A DNA stretch of 56,179 nt from contig JAZREP010000005.1 of assembly GCA_045660865.1 (NCBI GenBank), positions 1-56,179 on the forward strand, in the 5' to 3' direction. Both the position numbers and the translations under genes were made by a program. The notes below the pieces were generated by a model that saw only the letters and a list, made by a program, of their open reading frames with translations, made no database searches and had not been told where the DNA came from. This DNA comes from CAZRRV01 sp045660865. Its GTDB lineage: Bacteria; Bacillota; Clostridia; Oscillospirales; Acutalibacteraceae. Within the stretch, counting starts at the first letter, position 1; each line of letters begins with the position of its first letter. Below are positions 1 to 7,712 of the stretch, in pieces.

Positions 1-266
1 GGTGTGCCGGCAGCCGCAATACAATGGTCTCGGTCGGTAATAATAACCGGCAATTCGGTGTGCTTTGACAGTGCGTCAGCAAACTGTACCGCCATCTGCG
101 CCATCTCGCCCATCGGCGAATATTTTTTAAAAATAACCTCCCCATCCGCCGCAGTATAAATCTCCAGCGGGTCCCCCTCACGAATCCTCATAGTCCTTCT
201 AATCTCTTTCGGTATAACCACACGACCAAGGTCGTCAATTCTTCTAACTATTCCAGTGGCTTTCAT
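1..266 (-). CDS. spoVT: Stage V sporulation protein T, 5' part only (cut by window edge)
   Basis: The 88 visible residues start MKATGIVRRIDDLGRVVIPK, the swapped-hairpin AbrB-type DNA-binding domain of SpoVT. From about residue 60 they enter the region that leads into the GAF-like sensor domain. In Bacillus, SpoVT is a forespore regulator that modulates sigma-G genes. The ATG follows AAGGAGATTT (271-280). The C-terminal sensor domain lies beyond the left edge, so full length cannot be judged. AbrB and SpoVT share this N-terminal domain; the continuation past residue 55 (GEMAQMAVQFADALSKHT) favours SpoVT over a short AbrB. A decayed copy of the 5' end lies about 1 kb away at 1288-1452. Confidence 0.88.
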   Translation of the reverse strand, partial: MKATGIVRRIDDLGRVVIPKEIRRTMRIREGDPLEIYTAADGEVIFKKYSPMGEMAQMAVQFADALSKHTELPVIITDRDHCIAAAGT

Positions 267-299
267 ATATAAATCTCCTTTAATTTCAAATCGTGATGT

Positions 300-329
300 T
301 AGTATTTGTGATTAAAGGAAATTTATACT
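300..329 (-). promoter_or_regulatory. Possible sigma-G-like promoter of spoVT
   Basis: Read on the minus strand, AGTATA, 17 bases, then AATACTA. The second element is one base from the sigma-G -10 form CATACTA and the first resembles its -35. It lies about 35 bases upstream of the spoVT start. This is a pattern match only. Confidence 0.3.
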
Positions 330-339
330 TTTCTTTATG

Positions 340-368
340 TTTACATTTTCGACAAAATATGCTAATAT
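340..368 (+). promoter_or_regulatory. Sigma-A-type promoter for the DUF4230 gene
   Basis: TTTACA (340-345), a 17-base spacer and TAATAT (363-368), about 70 bases upstream of the GTG start at 439. Confidence 0.5.
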
Positions 369-438
369 AAAAAGCAGATATCACTACGCGAAATTTACAT
401 TTGCTATTATGACAAAATTATAAAGGAGCGATTAAATC

Positions 439-1170
439 GTGAAAGAAAATTCAGAATTAAACGAGGCAGTTGCAATAGTGCGCAAAAAAATTTGGACCCC
501 AAAAAACATACTACGTGGCACCGCTATTATATTAGCTTTAGCTCTTTTGTCAGGCATTTGGGTTTATGGTTATCAGATTGGCAGGAAAAAGAACACAGAA
601 GAAATCGAAAAATTGAAAAATCAAATATCTGAAATGGTAGATACTCCTGTAACATTAGAACCTGTTACTCCTGAAATTGTTAGAAAAGTCATGTCCGAAC
701 GCACAAATGAAATCAGTGAACTTACAACTGCAGAATATGTGTTTACTAGTGCAGATAGATTTACAGACACAAAACACATCGTTTTATTGCCAGACTCGTG
801 GACACAAAAATCCTTTATTCAAAAATGGGACGGTGTTATCAAAGCAGGAATAAAATTAGAAAAAGCAGCAGTTGAGGTTAAAGGAAAAGTAATAACAATA
901 ACTTTACCTCACGCCGAAATCTTATCTTACGAAATTGACACAAACAGCGTTGAAATTCTTGACGAAAAAAGTGGATTATTCAACCCTATAAAAATAGACG
1001 ACAAGGTAAAATTCGATAGAGAATCAGAGTACGATATGAAAAACCGTGCTGTAAAAAGCGGTTTGCTAAAAAAAGCAGAAAAAAGTTCTGAAAATGTAAT
1101 TAAAAACTTTCTTACGGCCACAATAAAAAATGCCGAAGATTATACATTTAACTTTGAATTCATTGACTAA
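439..1170 (+). CDS. DUF4230 family membrane-anchored protein
   Basis: A 243-aa protein with a short cytoplasmic N-terminus, one hydrophobic segment at about residues 28-45 and a charged stretch after it. The C-terminal domain (about 85-235) carries the DUF4230 pattern (EYVFTSADRF, then KAAVEVKGKVITITLPHAEI, then a Glu/Asp-rich segment with GLFNPI). The domain is expected outside the membrane; its biochemical role is unknown. The start is GTG, set by the ribosome site AAAGGAGCG at 422-430. It is a single-gene unit with its own promoter and a strong terminator. The gene is noticeably AT-rich compared with the housekeeping genes to the right, which fits an accessory gene. The family call is fairly sure; no function can be inferred. 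Confidence 0.75.
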   Translation: MKENSELNEAVAIVRKKIWTPKNILRGTAIILALALLSGIWVYGYQIGRKKNTEEIEKLKNQISEMVDTPVTLEPVTPEIVRKVMSERTNEISELTTAEYVFTSADRFTDTKHIVLLPDSWTQKSFIQKWDGVIKAGIKLEKAAVEVKGKVITITLPHAEILSYEIDTNSVEILDEKSGLFNPIKIDDKVKFDRESEYDMKNRAVKSGLLKKAEKSSENVIKNFLTATIKNAEDYTFNFEFID

Positions 1171-1187
1171 TAAAATAGTATTAAAAC

Positions 1188-1217
1188 AACGGAGCAGAAT
1201 TTTCTGCTCCGTTTTGT
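1188..1217 (+). terminator. Rho-independent terminator after the DUF4230 gene
   Basis: 12-bp arms AACGGAGCAGAA / TTCTGCTCCGTT with a 2-base centre, followed by a T-rich tract. Confidence 0.85.
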
Positions 1218-1287
1218 TATTTATTATATCTTTCTACCACACTATGTATTGCGATACAAAACTTGTCAAAAGGTGTCAATGTTGTCA

Positions 1288-1452
1288 GCAGGGGGTCGCC
1301 CTCACGAATGCGCATAGGTCGTCTTTCTACGAACTATCCCTGTTGCTTTCATATATAAGAACCTCACCCATTTGCAAAATCAAAGATTTTGAATGGGTAC
1401 CCGAGAACCTTGCCACGCAAAGCGTGTAAAATCTCCTTTAATTTCAAATCGG
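1288..1452 (-). pseudogene. Decayed duplicate of the spoVT 5' end and leader
   Basis: Read on the minus strand, an ATG at 1352 opens MKATGIVRR, as in SpoVT. It then loses about 40 bases compared with the intact gene, shifts frame and hits a stop. The next stretch (CTCACGAATGCGCATAG on the plus strand) still matches the intact gene's CTCACGAATCCTCATAG. Upstream, the leader ATCTCCTTTAATTTCAAATC (1431-1450) is identical to the spoVT leader at 273-292, but about 69 bases with two hairpins (1358-1426) are inserted between the start codon and the ribosome site. It cannot make a working protein. The event is either a local duplication that decayed or the remnant of a second AbrB-family gene. Confidence 0.78.
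1366..1426. repeat. Twin-hairpin insert inside the spoVT remnant (REP-like)
   Basis: Hairpin one: arms ACCCATT...AATGGGT enclosing CAAAATC-AAA-GATTTTG (1366-1398), with a 2-base bulge. Hairpin two: CACGC-AAA-GCGTG (1414-1426). The inner core CAAAATC-N3-GATTTTG recurs at 28365-28381, after pheT. Confidence 0.6.
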
Positions 1453-1527
1453 GTGGGAATTTATGCGGGGTGCATTTACTTTTTGATGGATATGTGATAT
1501 GTTATATTTTAAAGGAGTGATTTGCTA

Positions 1528-2058
1528 ATGGTTTTAGGTGCGCGGATTAAAAAGTTTTTTTGGGGAATTTTTGCTATTGCTTTTTTGATTATGTTTGTAG
1601 CTTGGATGGTTTCTAGTCCACGTCCCGAACACATTGAAGACACAAACGGTGCCGACAAATATTCTTTGCAAACCATTACCGAACGTGATGTTGCAGAAAT
1701 GAAGATGGGTTCAAGGGGCTCGATTTCCGAAAAAGAAACAGGTCTTAATCTTGGAGGAAGTAGTGCTAATAACAAAATTAAATATTCTTCAAAAAAATTT
1801 ACGGGAGTATATTCCTTGCGTTCTTCTACCGTTATTAAAGGGTCGGACATATATGTAAGTCTTTTAAATCTTAAGGTTAAAGAAGGTAATTTTGCTTTTT
1901 ACATTGTTTTTGACGGCAAGGTCGTTGGAAAAATTGACCCGACCACCGAATTATTTACTTTTAGTTTAGATAATGTTGAAAAAACCGCTACTCTTGAATA
2001 TATTATTGCGGGAGAAAGCGCTAATTTTTCATTTATTGCAACAGAAGATTTTAATTAG
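1528..2058 (+). CDS. Membrane-anchored protein of unknown function
   Basis: I do not recognise this 176-aa protein. It has a basic N-terminus, one hydrophobic segment at about residues 10-27 and a Ser/Gly/Asn-rich linker. The C-terminal half (about 85-175) is beta-rich and ends in an alternating pattern suggestive of a small extracellular beta-sandwich. There is no lipobox. The ATG at 1528 is preferred to the in-frame TTG at 1522 because AAAGGAG (1511-1517) is 10 bases upstream of the ATG but only 4 from the TTG. It stands alone between the spoVT remnant and the MFS transporter, with its own terminator. Like the DUF4230 gene it is AT-rich, and both are single-pass proteins with an outside domain. 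Any functional link is a guess. Confidence 0.7.
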   Translation: MVLGARIKKFFWGIFAIAFLIMFVAWMVSSPRPEHIEDTNGADKYSLQTITERDVAEMKMGSRGSISEKETGLNLGGSSANNKIKYSSKKFTGVYSLRSSTVIKGSDIYVSLLNLKVKEGNFAFYIVFDGKVVGKIDPTTELFTFSLDNVEKTATLEYIIAGESANFSFIATEDFN

Positions 2059-2069
2059 TTTGCTTAACT

Positions 2070-2106
2070 AAAAAGCGGGGTGGAATTCACCTCGCTTTTT
2101 TAATTT
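2070..2106 (+). terminator. Rho-independent terminator
   Basis: GCGGGGTG-GAATT-CACCTCGC stem (one G-U pair) flanked by A and T runs, just after the stop at 2058. Confidence 0.8.
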
Positions 2107-2138
2107 TGTGGTGGGAATTGTTTTTTTTGTTTTTTATA

Positions 2139-2167
2139 TTTACTTTTAATGGTAGTTATAGTATAAT
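2139..2167 (+). promoter_or_regulatory. Sigma-A promoter for the MFS transporter
   Basis: TTTACT (2139-2144), 17-base spacer, perfect TATAAT (2162-2167), 33 bases before the ATG at 2201. Confidence 0.7.
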
Positions 2168-2200
2168 CAGTTCGAGTTAATAAATGAGAGGTATATATTT

Positions 2201-3472
2201 ATGGAAAACTCTACTAACAGTAAAGCAAAAAAATTAAGTTCATATGCCTGGCTTGTGCTTTTAAGCTTTGGATTTATGTATTTGTTCTTCTATAACGGAA
2301 GGCAGAATATAAACCTTGTTATGACACAAATGGCAGATGAGTTGGGCTCTACAACTACTGCGCTCGGCATAGTTTCGTCTGCATTGTTCTGGTGCTATGC
2401 TTTCGGTCAGCTTATAAACGGCAGACTCGGTGCATTCTTTGGATACAAGCGCTTTATGATTGTAGGCGTTGTAGCGAGTGCAATTTTAAATGTAATAATA
2501 TCCTTCCAGCACAGCGTACCTGTTATTGCTGTACTTTGGGGATTGAACGGTTATTTTCAGTCAATGGTCTGGGCTAACGGACTGGGTGTTGTAAACAAAT
2601 GGTGGCCGAGCAAAAAGCGTGGCTTTGCTACCGGTCTTGCTACATTCTTTACAGGAATGGCGCAGGTTGTTACCTATATCTCGGTTTTAGTTTGCTTACA
2701 GTTAAATCCCGAATGGGGTTGGCGTGCTGCATTCCGTTACCCGCTGATACCCTTAATGATTTTACTTATCGGCTTTATAATGTTTTTCAAAAACTCTCCG
2801 AGCGATGCAGGTTTACCTGAAGTTGACCAAGAGGATGAGGCTAATGCAGATTTGGAAAATATGATAAAGAGCAAGGGTTATCTTTATCCTTACAAGTTGC
2901 TTTTCTCTGAACCCAAGGTTATTTTGTTCTGCTTGATTTCGGCTATTGCAGGTGTAGGCAGATACGGGCTCCTTACTTGGATACCTACATACTTTATTGA
3001 AGAACACGGACTGCCCATAAAAGACGGAATTTTCAGTTCTATATTGCTTCCGTTCGGTCAGGCTTGTGCAATGTTTATATTCCCGATTATTACCGACAAA
3101 ATATTAAAAGGCAAACGTGAGCCAATGCTCATTATTGCCGCTTTGGTAACATTCTGTGGTATGCTTATATTCCCGCTTATAAACAATCAAATTTTGGCAT
3201 CAGCTATGCTGTTCGTGCTCGGCGTATTCGCCATGGTTACAGGTGTTATTTGGACCATAGCCGGTGATATCGGCGGCAAGGCACTTTCTTCCACTGTAAT
3301 AGGTATTTTTGACTGGGCAGTTTATATGGGAGCTGCCGTACAGGCGTTGATGTTCGGATTTGTCAAAGATAAATTCGGTTGGACAGCAATATTCGTAATT
3401 ATCGGTGTTCTTTATGTAATCCTGTTAGCTCTTACTTTCATAGCACGCAAAATTAAAACAAAGAATATCTAA
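2201..3472 (+). CDS. MFS transporter, organophosphate:phosphate antiporter (OPA)-like
   Basis: A 423-aa protein with about 12 hydrophobic segments in two halves split by a charged loop (about 205-225). N-terminal signatures YNGRQNINLVMTQMADELG and GYFQSMVWANGLGVVNKWW, followed by PSKKRGFATG, resemble the GlpT/UhpT (OPA) branch of the major facilitator superfamily. That branch imports phosphorylated or acidic sugars and polyols. The substrate is not readable from sequence. Ribosome site GAGAGGT precedes the ATG. It converges with the GH109-like gene across a shared terminator, and the AraC regulator lies just beyond. A role in importing the substrate of that locus is inferred from position only. 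Confidence 0.8.
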   Translation: MENSTNSKAKKLSSYAWLVLLSFGFMYLFFYNGRQNINLVMTQMADELGSTTTALGIVSSALFWCYAFGQLINGRLGAFFGYKRFMIVGVVASAILNVIISFQHSVPVIAVLWGLNGYFQSMVWANGLGVVNKWWPSKKRGFATGLATFFTGMAQVVTYISVLVCLQLNPEWGWRAAFRYPLIPLMILLIGFIMFFKNSPSDAGLPEVDQEDEANADLENMIKSKGYLYPYKLLFSEPKVILFCLISAIAGVGRYGLLTWIPTYFIEEHGLPIKDGIFSSILLPFGQACAMFIFPIITDKILKGKREPMLIIAALVTFCGMLIFPLINNQILASAMLFVLGVFAMVTGVIWTIAGDIGGKALSSTVIGIFDWAVYMGAAVQALMFGFVKDKFGWTAIFVIIGVLYVILLALTFIARKIKTKNI

Positions 3473-3482
3473 TCAAAAATAA

Positions 3483-3518
3483 AAACAGCGAGGCGTTTGC
3501 CTCGCTGTTTTTTTATTT
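3483..3518. terminator. Bidirectional terminator between MFS and GH109-like genes
   Basis: AAACAGCGAGGC-GTTT-GCCTCGCTGTTT, with A run on one side and T run on the other. It serves both convergent genes. Confidence 0.88.
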
Positions 3519-4828
3519 TATTTCTTCAAGCTGTCGTAAATGGTGTAGCTGTTATCTTCAACAACTTCATCAAGACAATATTTGCTTCTTACAATCGGTT
3601 CACGGTTCTTGTATTTTCCGTTTGTGAAATCGGGGATTTCTACAAGTGCGCCGCCATTATCAACAGAAATCTTAGATAACGGTCCAATAGCAAGCCAAGC
3701 AACTGAATCGTAAGCATCAATCGGGGTGTTGGTGCCGTTCTTAACGCTATCAATGAATGCTCTGAATACCATCCAGTCAACGCCGTCAGCATGAACACCA
3801 AAGGATTCTTTAAGCTTTGTTTCCTCAGATTCAAACTTGCGAACTTCCTGTTGTAACGGATGCTCGTATTTAGTAAGGAACTCTTCCTCGTTGCCGAGTT
3901 GGTCGGGCTCAATGTCGGTTGTGTAAACCGCTTTGTAGTCCTCAGAAAGCATACCCTTTGTTCCACGAACCATAATGTTTCTGGAGTAGTTTACACGGGG
4001 AAGGGTAGTGTCAAGAGTAAGCTGAATTGTTTCGCCGTTCTCACAGGAGATAAGTGTTGTAACAATATCACCCTGCTTGTAATCGATTTTAGCGTATTTG
4101 CTGTCCTCACCAAAGGTGTCCTTAGCAAACTGCTTCAAGCTGCGGCTCTTTGAAGCGAAGGAGCTTAAAGCTACCATTCTGTTACCACGGTTAATGCCCA
4201 ACCATTTGCAAATCGGGCCTAATGCGTGGGTGGGATAGTTTTCGCAGTTTTCGTTTATGTAGTGAGCCAAACGGTAGTGTGAAACCTCATCTGCCTTAGG
4301 CTCTTCAAGCATTTCCCAGAACAAGTCTTCTTTGTTAAGGTAGTGACCGTAACCGCCGGCGCAATGAACAACCTCACCGAAAAGACCCTGCTTCATCATA
4401 TTAAAAGCTGCCAATTCTCTTCTGCCGTAGCAGATGTTTTCAAGCATCATAAGGGGAGTGCCTGTTTTCTCATAAACAGAAATCAAATCAAAGCAATCCT
4501 CTAAGCTTTCAGCGCAGCCAACCTCAATTGCGGTGTATTTTCCAGCAAGCATTGAATCCTTAGCCATTTGAACTCTTCCGTCCCAGCAGGTGAAGAAGAA
4601 TATAGCGTCAATTTCGGGGTCTGCCAAAATCTCATGATAATCGGTAGTTCCTTTTGCCTGAGGTTTGCCGTTCTTTTCAAGGATATCCTGTCCTTTAGCG
4701 ATTCTGTCTTCCTTTAAATCGCAAAGATAGGCAATATCAACGTCACCCATTTTTACAAGTGACATTTCAAGCATATTGATACCGCGTTTACCTAAACCTA
4801 CAAATCCAACTTTAATAATTTCTTTCAT
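3518..4828 (-). CDS. Gfo/Idh/MocA-type NAD-dependent protein, GH109-like
   Basis: A 436-aa protein. The N-terminal Rossmann fold (about 1-150) has the dinucleotide loop GFVGLGKRG and then MLENICYGRRELAAFNMM. The C-terminal alpha/beta domain contains GEVVHCAGGYGHYL and NYPTHALGPICKWLGINRG, close to the hallmark block of glycoside hydrolase family 109. GH109 enzymes (for example alpha-N-acetylgalactosaminidase) cleave glycosides through an NAD-dependent redox cycle. There is no signal peptide, so it should act in the cytoplasm on an imported sugar. The ATG at 4828 is preferred over the GTG at 4834 because AAAGGTG lies about 10 bases upstream of the ATG. It could instead be a plain sugar dehydrogenase. 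The family is sure, the reaction is not. Confidence 0.82.
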   Translation of the reverse strand: MKEIIKVGFVGLGKRGINMLEMSLVKMGDVDIAYLCDLKEDRIAKGQDILEKNGKPQAKGTTDYHEILADPEIDAIFFFTCWDGRVQMAKDSMLAGKYTAIEVGCAESLEDCFDLISVYEKTGTPLMMLENICYGRRELAAFNMMKQGLFGEVVHCAGGYGHYLNKEDLFWEMLEEPKADEVSHYRLAHYINENCENYPTHALGPICKWLGINRGNRMVALSSFASKSRSLKQFAKDTFGEDSKYAKIDYKQGDIVTTLISCENGETIQLTLDTTLPRVNYSRNIMVRGTKGMLSEDYKAVYTTDIEPDQLGNEEEFLTKYEHPLQQEVRKFESEETKLKESFGVHADGVDWMVFRAFIDSVKNGTNTPIDAYDSVAWLAIGPLSKISVDNGGALVEIPDFTNGKYKNREPIVRSKYCLDEVVEDNSYTIYDSLKK

Positions 4829-4861
4829 TTTCACATTTCACCTTTACTTATTTATTCGGTG

Positions 4862-4991
4862 TGTTATAATGGTTATGGTTAGTCAAAGAGTTTTAATGCT
4901 TCGACTAATTATAACTATTATAATGTAATTATATTTTACATAAAATATAATTCAATACGAATTTAGACTAATAAAGTATGATTTTAGACTA
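4862..4991. promoter_or_regulatory. Divergent control region with repeated GACTA half-sites
   Basis: Between the GH109-like gene and the AraC gene are TTAGTC-N18-GACTAA (4879-4908), a perfect 12-bp-arm palindrome AATTATATTTTA-CA-TAAAATATAATT (4927-4952), and two TTTAGACTA direct repeats 21 bases apart (4962-4970, 4983-4991). The 21-base step, two helical turns, is typical of AraC-family half-sites. A minus-strand promoter TTGAAT-N16-TATAAT overlaps the palindrome. The role of the sites is inferred. Confidence 0.55.
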
Positions 4992-5007
4992 TAAAGAGGG
5001 ACGCTAA

Positions 5008-5808
5008 ATGAGTTGCTTTTCAATTGAAAAATATTTTTCTTTTTTCGTTTTTAATTGGAACGATAAATACGAGTTTAAGGGCGAAAGCCATTTTCCTTGT
5101 GAGATTGTTTTTGTTGAAAAGGGCAGTGTAATAGTAACCGAGGAAAACACAACCTATACATTAGAAGAAAACCAAATGATTATCCACGCTCCGATGGAGT
5201 TTCATTGTATTCGCAGTGCGCCAAAAAGCACGCCGACAGTAAGGATTATGAGCTTTTATCTTAACGGTGAATTGCCAAAGGAACTGACAAACGGTGTTTT
5301 CACTTTGAATTTTGATGAGCGTGAGGATTACATTTATTCCTTTGACAAGGCAAGAAATGTATTTTTAAATGAAGAGGCATCAGAATTGGATATTGCCGAG
5401 GCAAACTGCAGACTGACCGCCTTTTTAATAAGGCTGAGCAAATCAAAGGGTGATATTGTAAAAACACCTTCACACTCAGCCAAGGTGTACCAGAAAATCA
5501 CATCCTTTATGGAGGAAAACGTAACCGCCAATCTTACGATTGATGAAATAGCCAAGAAAAATTATATAAGCAAAAGCTATATGAAATACGTATTCCAAAA
5601 ATACGGCGGAACATCACCCAAGCAATATGATATTCATCTTAAAATCAAGGCGGCGAGCCGTATGCTTGAACAAGGACTGCCAATACATACTATAGCATCT
5701 AAATTAAATTTTTCATCACCGAATTATTTTTCGCTTTTTTATAAAAAACACACCGGCATAACGCCACTTGATTATAAGAATAAAAAATATAAAAACCCTT
5801 TGTTTTAA
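5008..5808 (+). CDS. AraC-family transcriptional regulator
   Basis: A 266-aa protein. The N-terminal half is a cupin-like effector domain (about 10-115; FVEKGSVIVTEENTTYTLEE, then IIHAPMEFH). The C-terminal about 95 residues hold the paired helix-turn-helix of the AraC family: first helix pair around TIDEIAKKNYISKSYMKYVF, second around IHTIASKLNFSSPNYFSLFY, ending with GITPLDYK. Such proteins usually activate a neighbouring sugar gene on binding its substrate. It is divergent from the GH109-like gene, which is its most likely target, and repeated GACTA half-sites sit between them. Ribosome site AGAGGGA precedes the ATG. The 3' end overlaps the terminator shared with malQ. Confidence 0.88.
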   Translation: MSCFSIEKYFSFFVFNWNDKYEFKGESHFPCEIVFVEKGSVIVTEENTTYTLEENQMIIHAPMEFHCIRSAPKSTPTVRIMSFYLNGELPKELTNGVFTLNFDEREDYIYSFDKARNVFLNEEASELDIAEANCRLTAFLIRLSKSKGDIVKTPSHSAKVYQKITSFMEENVTANLTIDEIAKKNYISKSYMKYVFQKYGGTSPKQYDIHLKIKAASRMLEQGLPIHTIASKLNFSSPNYFSLFYKKHTGITPLDYKNKKYKNPLF

Positions 5809-5819
5809 ACAAAGGGTTT
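5793..5819. terminator. Bidirectional terminator between araC-type gene and malQ
   Basis: AAACCCTTTGTTT / AAACAAAGGGTTT, 13-bp arms around a single base. It overlaps the last codons of both convergent genes. Confidence 0.75.
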
Positions 5820-7295
5820 ATTTAATCTTCCGTATAGTTTAGTCAGTTTATAAAGTTTGTCAGCCAAAGCGCTGTCAGCCATATTTTTTTCCATACGCCA
5901 TAGCCAGTTTTGACCAAGGGTAGAGGGTGTGTTCATACGAGCTGATGAGTCTAAATCGAGCAAGTCCTGCATTTGAAGTATAGCGGTATCTGCCACACTC
6001 GACATAGCGCAAACCATCATTGCCCAGTTTGCAGTTTTATCATCCTCAATACGCATATAACGTCGGGCAAAGGCTATATCCTCCTTAGCCGAATTTTGCA
6101 TCCATCCGAGAATAGTGTCATTATCGTGGGTGCCGGTATATACAACACAATGAGAATTATAATTGTGGGGCAGGTAATCACTGTCCTCACGGGAGTCAAA
6201 AGCAAACTGCAATACCTTCATACCGGGGAAACCTGAGCTTTTAAGAAGTTTTCGTACCGAATCGGTAAGGAAACCTAAATCTTCGGCAATTATATTAAGT
6301 TTTCCTAACTCGTTTTCAAGTGTGTGGAAAAGTTCTATGCCGGGACCTTGGCGCCAGACACCACCCTTGGCTGTTGTGTGACCAAAGGGGATACAAAAAT
6401 AAGAGTCAAAGCCTCTGAAATGGTCTATACGGGTAATATCATAAATCCTGCTGCTGTGCTGTAAGCGGTTACACCAAAAGCTATAACCATCGGTTTTCAT
6501 ATATTCCCAATCGTACAACGGGTTGCCCCACACCTGACCGTCTTCTGAAAAAGCATCGGGCGGACAGCCCGCAATTTCGGGGCAGACTCCGTTTTCGTCA
6601 ATGACGAATTGCTTGGGGTTTGCCCAAAGGTCAGCACTGTCCATCGCCACATAAATAGGGATATCACCGATAATGCGAATGCCGTGGGCATTTGCGTATT
6701 CTTTAAGTGCAAACCACTGCTCATAAAACCAGAATTGTAAGGTTTTGTAGAATAAAATTTCGTTCGAGAATTGCTGCTTTGCTTGTTCTATTGCGGCAGG
6801 CTCACGGCATCTTAGCGGTTCAGCCCACATTTGCCAAGCACGACCGCCGAAGCTGTCCTTCAATGCCATAAACAGTGCATAATCTTCCAGCCAAAAGGCG
6901 TTTCTTTCACAAAAACGATAAAAATCTTGGGGTAAAGCCTTGCAAAACTCGGTAAAAGCGATGCGTAAAACCTTGAATCTGTTTTGGTATAAAGCGGAAT
7001 AATCGGCTTCGGTTACGCTGTTGCCCCAAAAGGTTTTGTTATAATCTTCTTGCCTTAAAAGACCTTGTTCGGTAAGCAAGGTAAGGTCTATAAAATAAGG
7101 GTTACCCGCAAAGGCGGAAAAGGACTGATAGGGCGAGTCACCATAGCCGGTAGGGCAAAGTGGGAGTACCTGCCAATAGGTTTGCCCCGCTTGCTCTAAA
7201 AAATCAACAAAGCTGTAAGCCTCTTTGCCCAACGTACCAATTCCGTAATCTGAGGGCAGGGAGGAAATATGCATTAAAACACCGCTTGCGCGCAT
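5805..7295 (-). CDS. malQ: 4-alpha-glucanotransferase (amylomaltase, GH77)
   Basis: A 496-aa protein, the usual length for bacterial GH77. The N-terminus has SSLPSDYGIGTLG and LPLCPTGYGDSPYQ. Catalytic blocks are visible: the nucleophile Asp in ITRIDHFRGF, the acid/base Glu in NIIAEDLGFL and the third carboxylate in YTGTHDNDTILGW. It transfers maltosyl and longer glucan units between malto-oligosaccharides and frees glucose, in the cytoplasm. It is the last gene of the polA operon, 6 bases after gtrA. That is an odd place for a glucan enzyme, since no glycogen or maltose genes are nearby. Confidence 0.95.
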   Translation of the reverse strand: MRASGVLMHISSLPSDYGIGTLGKEAYSFVDFLEQAGQTYWQVLPLCPTGYGDSPYQSFSAFAGNPYFIDLTLLTEQGLLRQEDYNKTFWGNSVTEADYSALYQNRFKVLRIAFTEFCKALPQDFYRFCERNAFWLEDYALFMALKDSFGGRAWQMWAEPLRCREPAAIEQAKQQFSNEILFYKTLQFWFYEQWFALKEYANAHGIRIIGDIPIYVAMDSADLWANPKQFVIDENGVCPEIAGCPPDAFSEDGQVWGNPLYDWEYMKTDGYSFWCNRLQHSSRIYDITRIDHFRGFDSYFCIPFGHTTAKGGVWRQGPGIELFHTLENELGKLNIIAEDLGFLTDSVRKLLKSSGFPGMKVLQFAFDSREDSDYLPHNYNSHCVVYTGTHDNDTILGWMQNSAKEDIAFARRYMRIEDDKTANWAMMVCAMSSVADTAILQMQDLLDLDSSARMNTPSTLGQNWLWRMEKNMADSALADKLYKLTKLYGRLNKPFV

Positions 7296-7301
7296 AAAAA
7301 A

Positions 7302-7712
7302 TCACTCTTTTTTCTGTTTCTTAAATATTATCAGCTTACTGAAAACATAATTCAAAATAATAACTATGATATTTGAAATAATTTTCATTGCAGGCTCATA
7401 AAACGTTAGCAGTTCGACAGTCAAATACATTATGCCCAAATCTAAAAGTCCGGTAAACAAACGGTAACCGAAAAATTCTGCAATCTGGAAAAGCAGTTGT
7501 CGAAAGTTTTTAACTCTGCTTTCAAAAACAAACAGTTTATTCGTAACATAGGCAAACAGCACGCCCATAAACCAAGCAATAATGGTGGCTCCTGCCACAG
7601 AAAAGTTTATACTGCGGCAAAGAAAATATGCAGCAAGGTTTACAAGAGTGGTAAGCGCACCGAATATAAGATAAAGTATTTGCTCTTTATACTTTTTTAT
7701 CAGCCTTAGCAT
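7302..7712 (-). CDS. GtrA-family membrane protein
   Basis: A 136-aa protein with four hydrophobic segments and the family pattern YLIFGALTTLVNLAAYFL, then FVFES, then FKKQK at the C-terminus. GtrA proteins are thought to help flip undecaprenyl-phosphate-linked sugars across the membrane for wall-polymer glycosylation. Its start overlaps the end of the upstream GT2 glycosyltransferase by 26 bases, so the pair is translationally coupled. Together they form the classic GtrA-GtrB module; a GtrC-type transferase is not seen here. The family is clear, the sugar unknown. Confidence 0.88.
   Translation of the reverse strand: MLRLIKKYKEQILYLIFGALTTLVNLAAYFLCRSINFSVAGATIIAWFMGVLFAYVTNKLFVFESRVKNFRQLLFQIAEFFGYRLFTGLLDLGIMYLTVELLTFYEPAMKIISNIIVIILNYVFSKLIIFKKQKKE

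Noticed and set aside
1130..1429. A 99-codon reading frame after the DUF4230 gene
   Set aside because: It crosses a terminator and the spoVT remnant and shows no protein-like composition.
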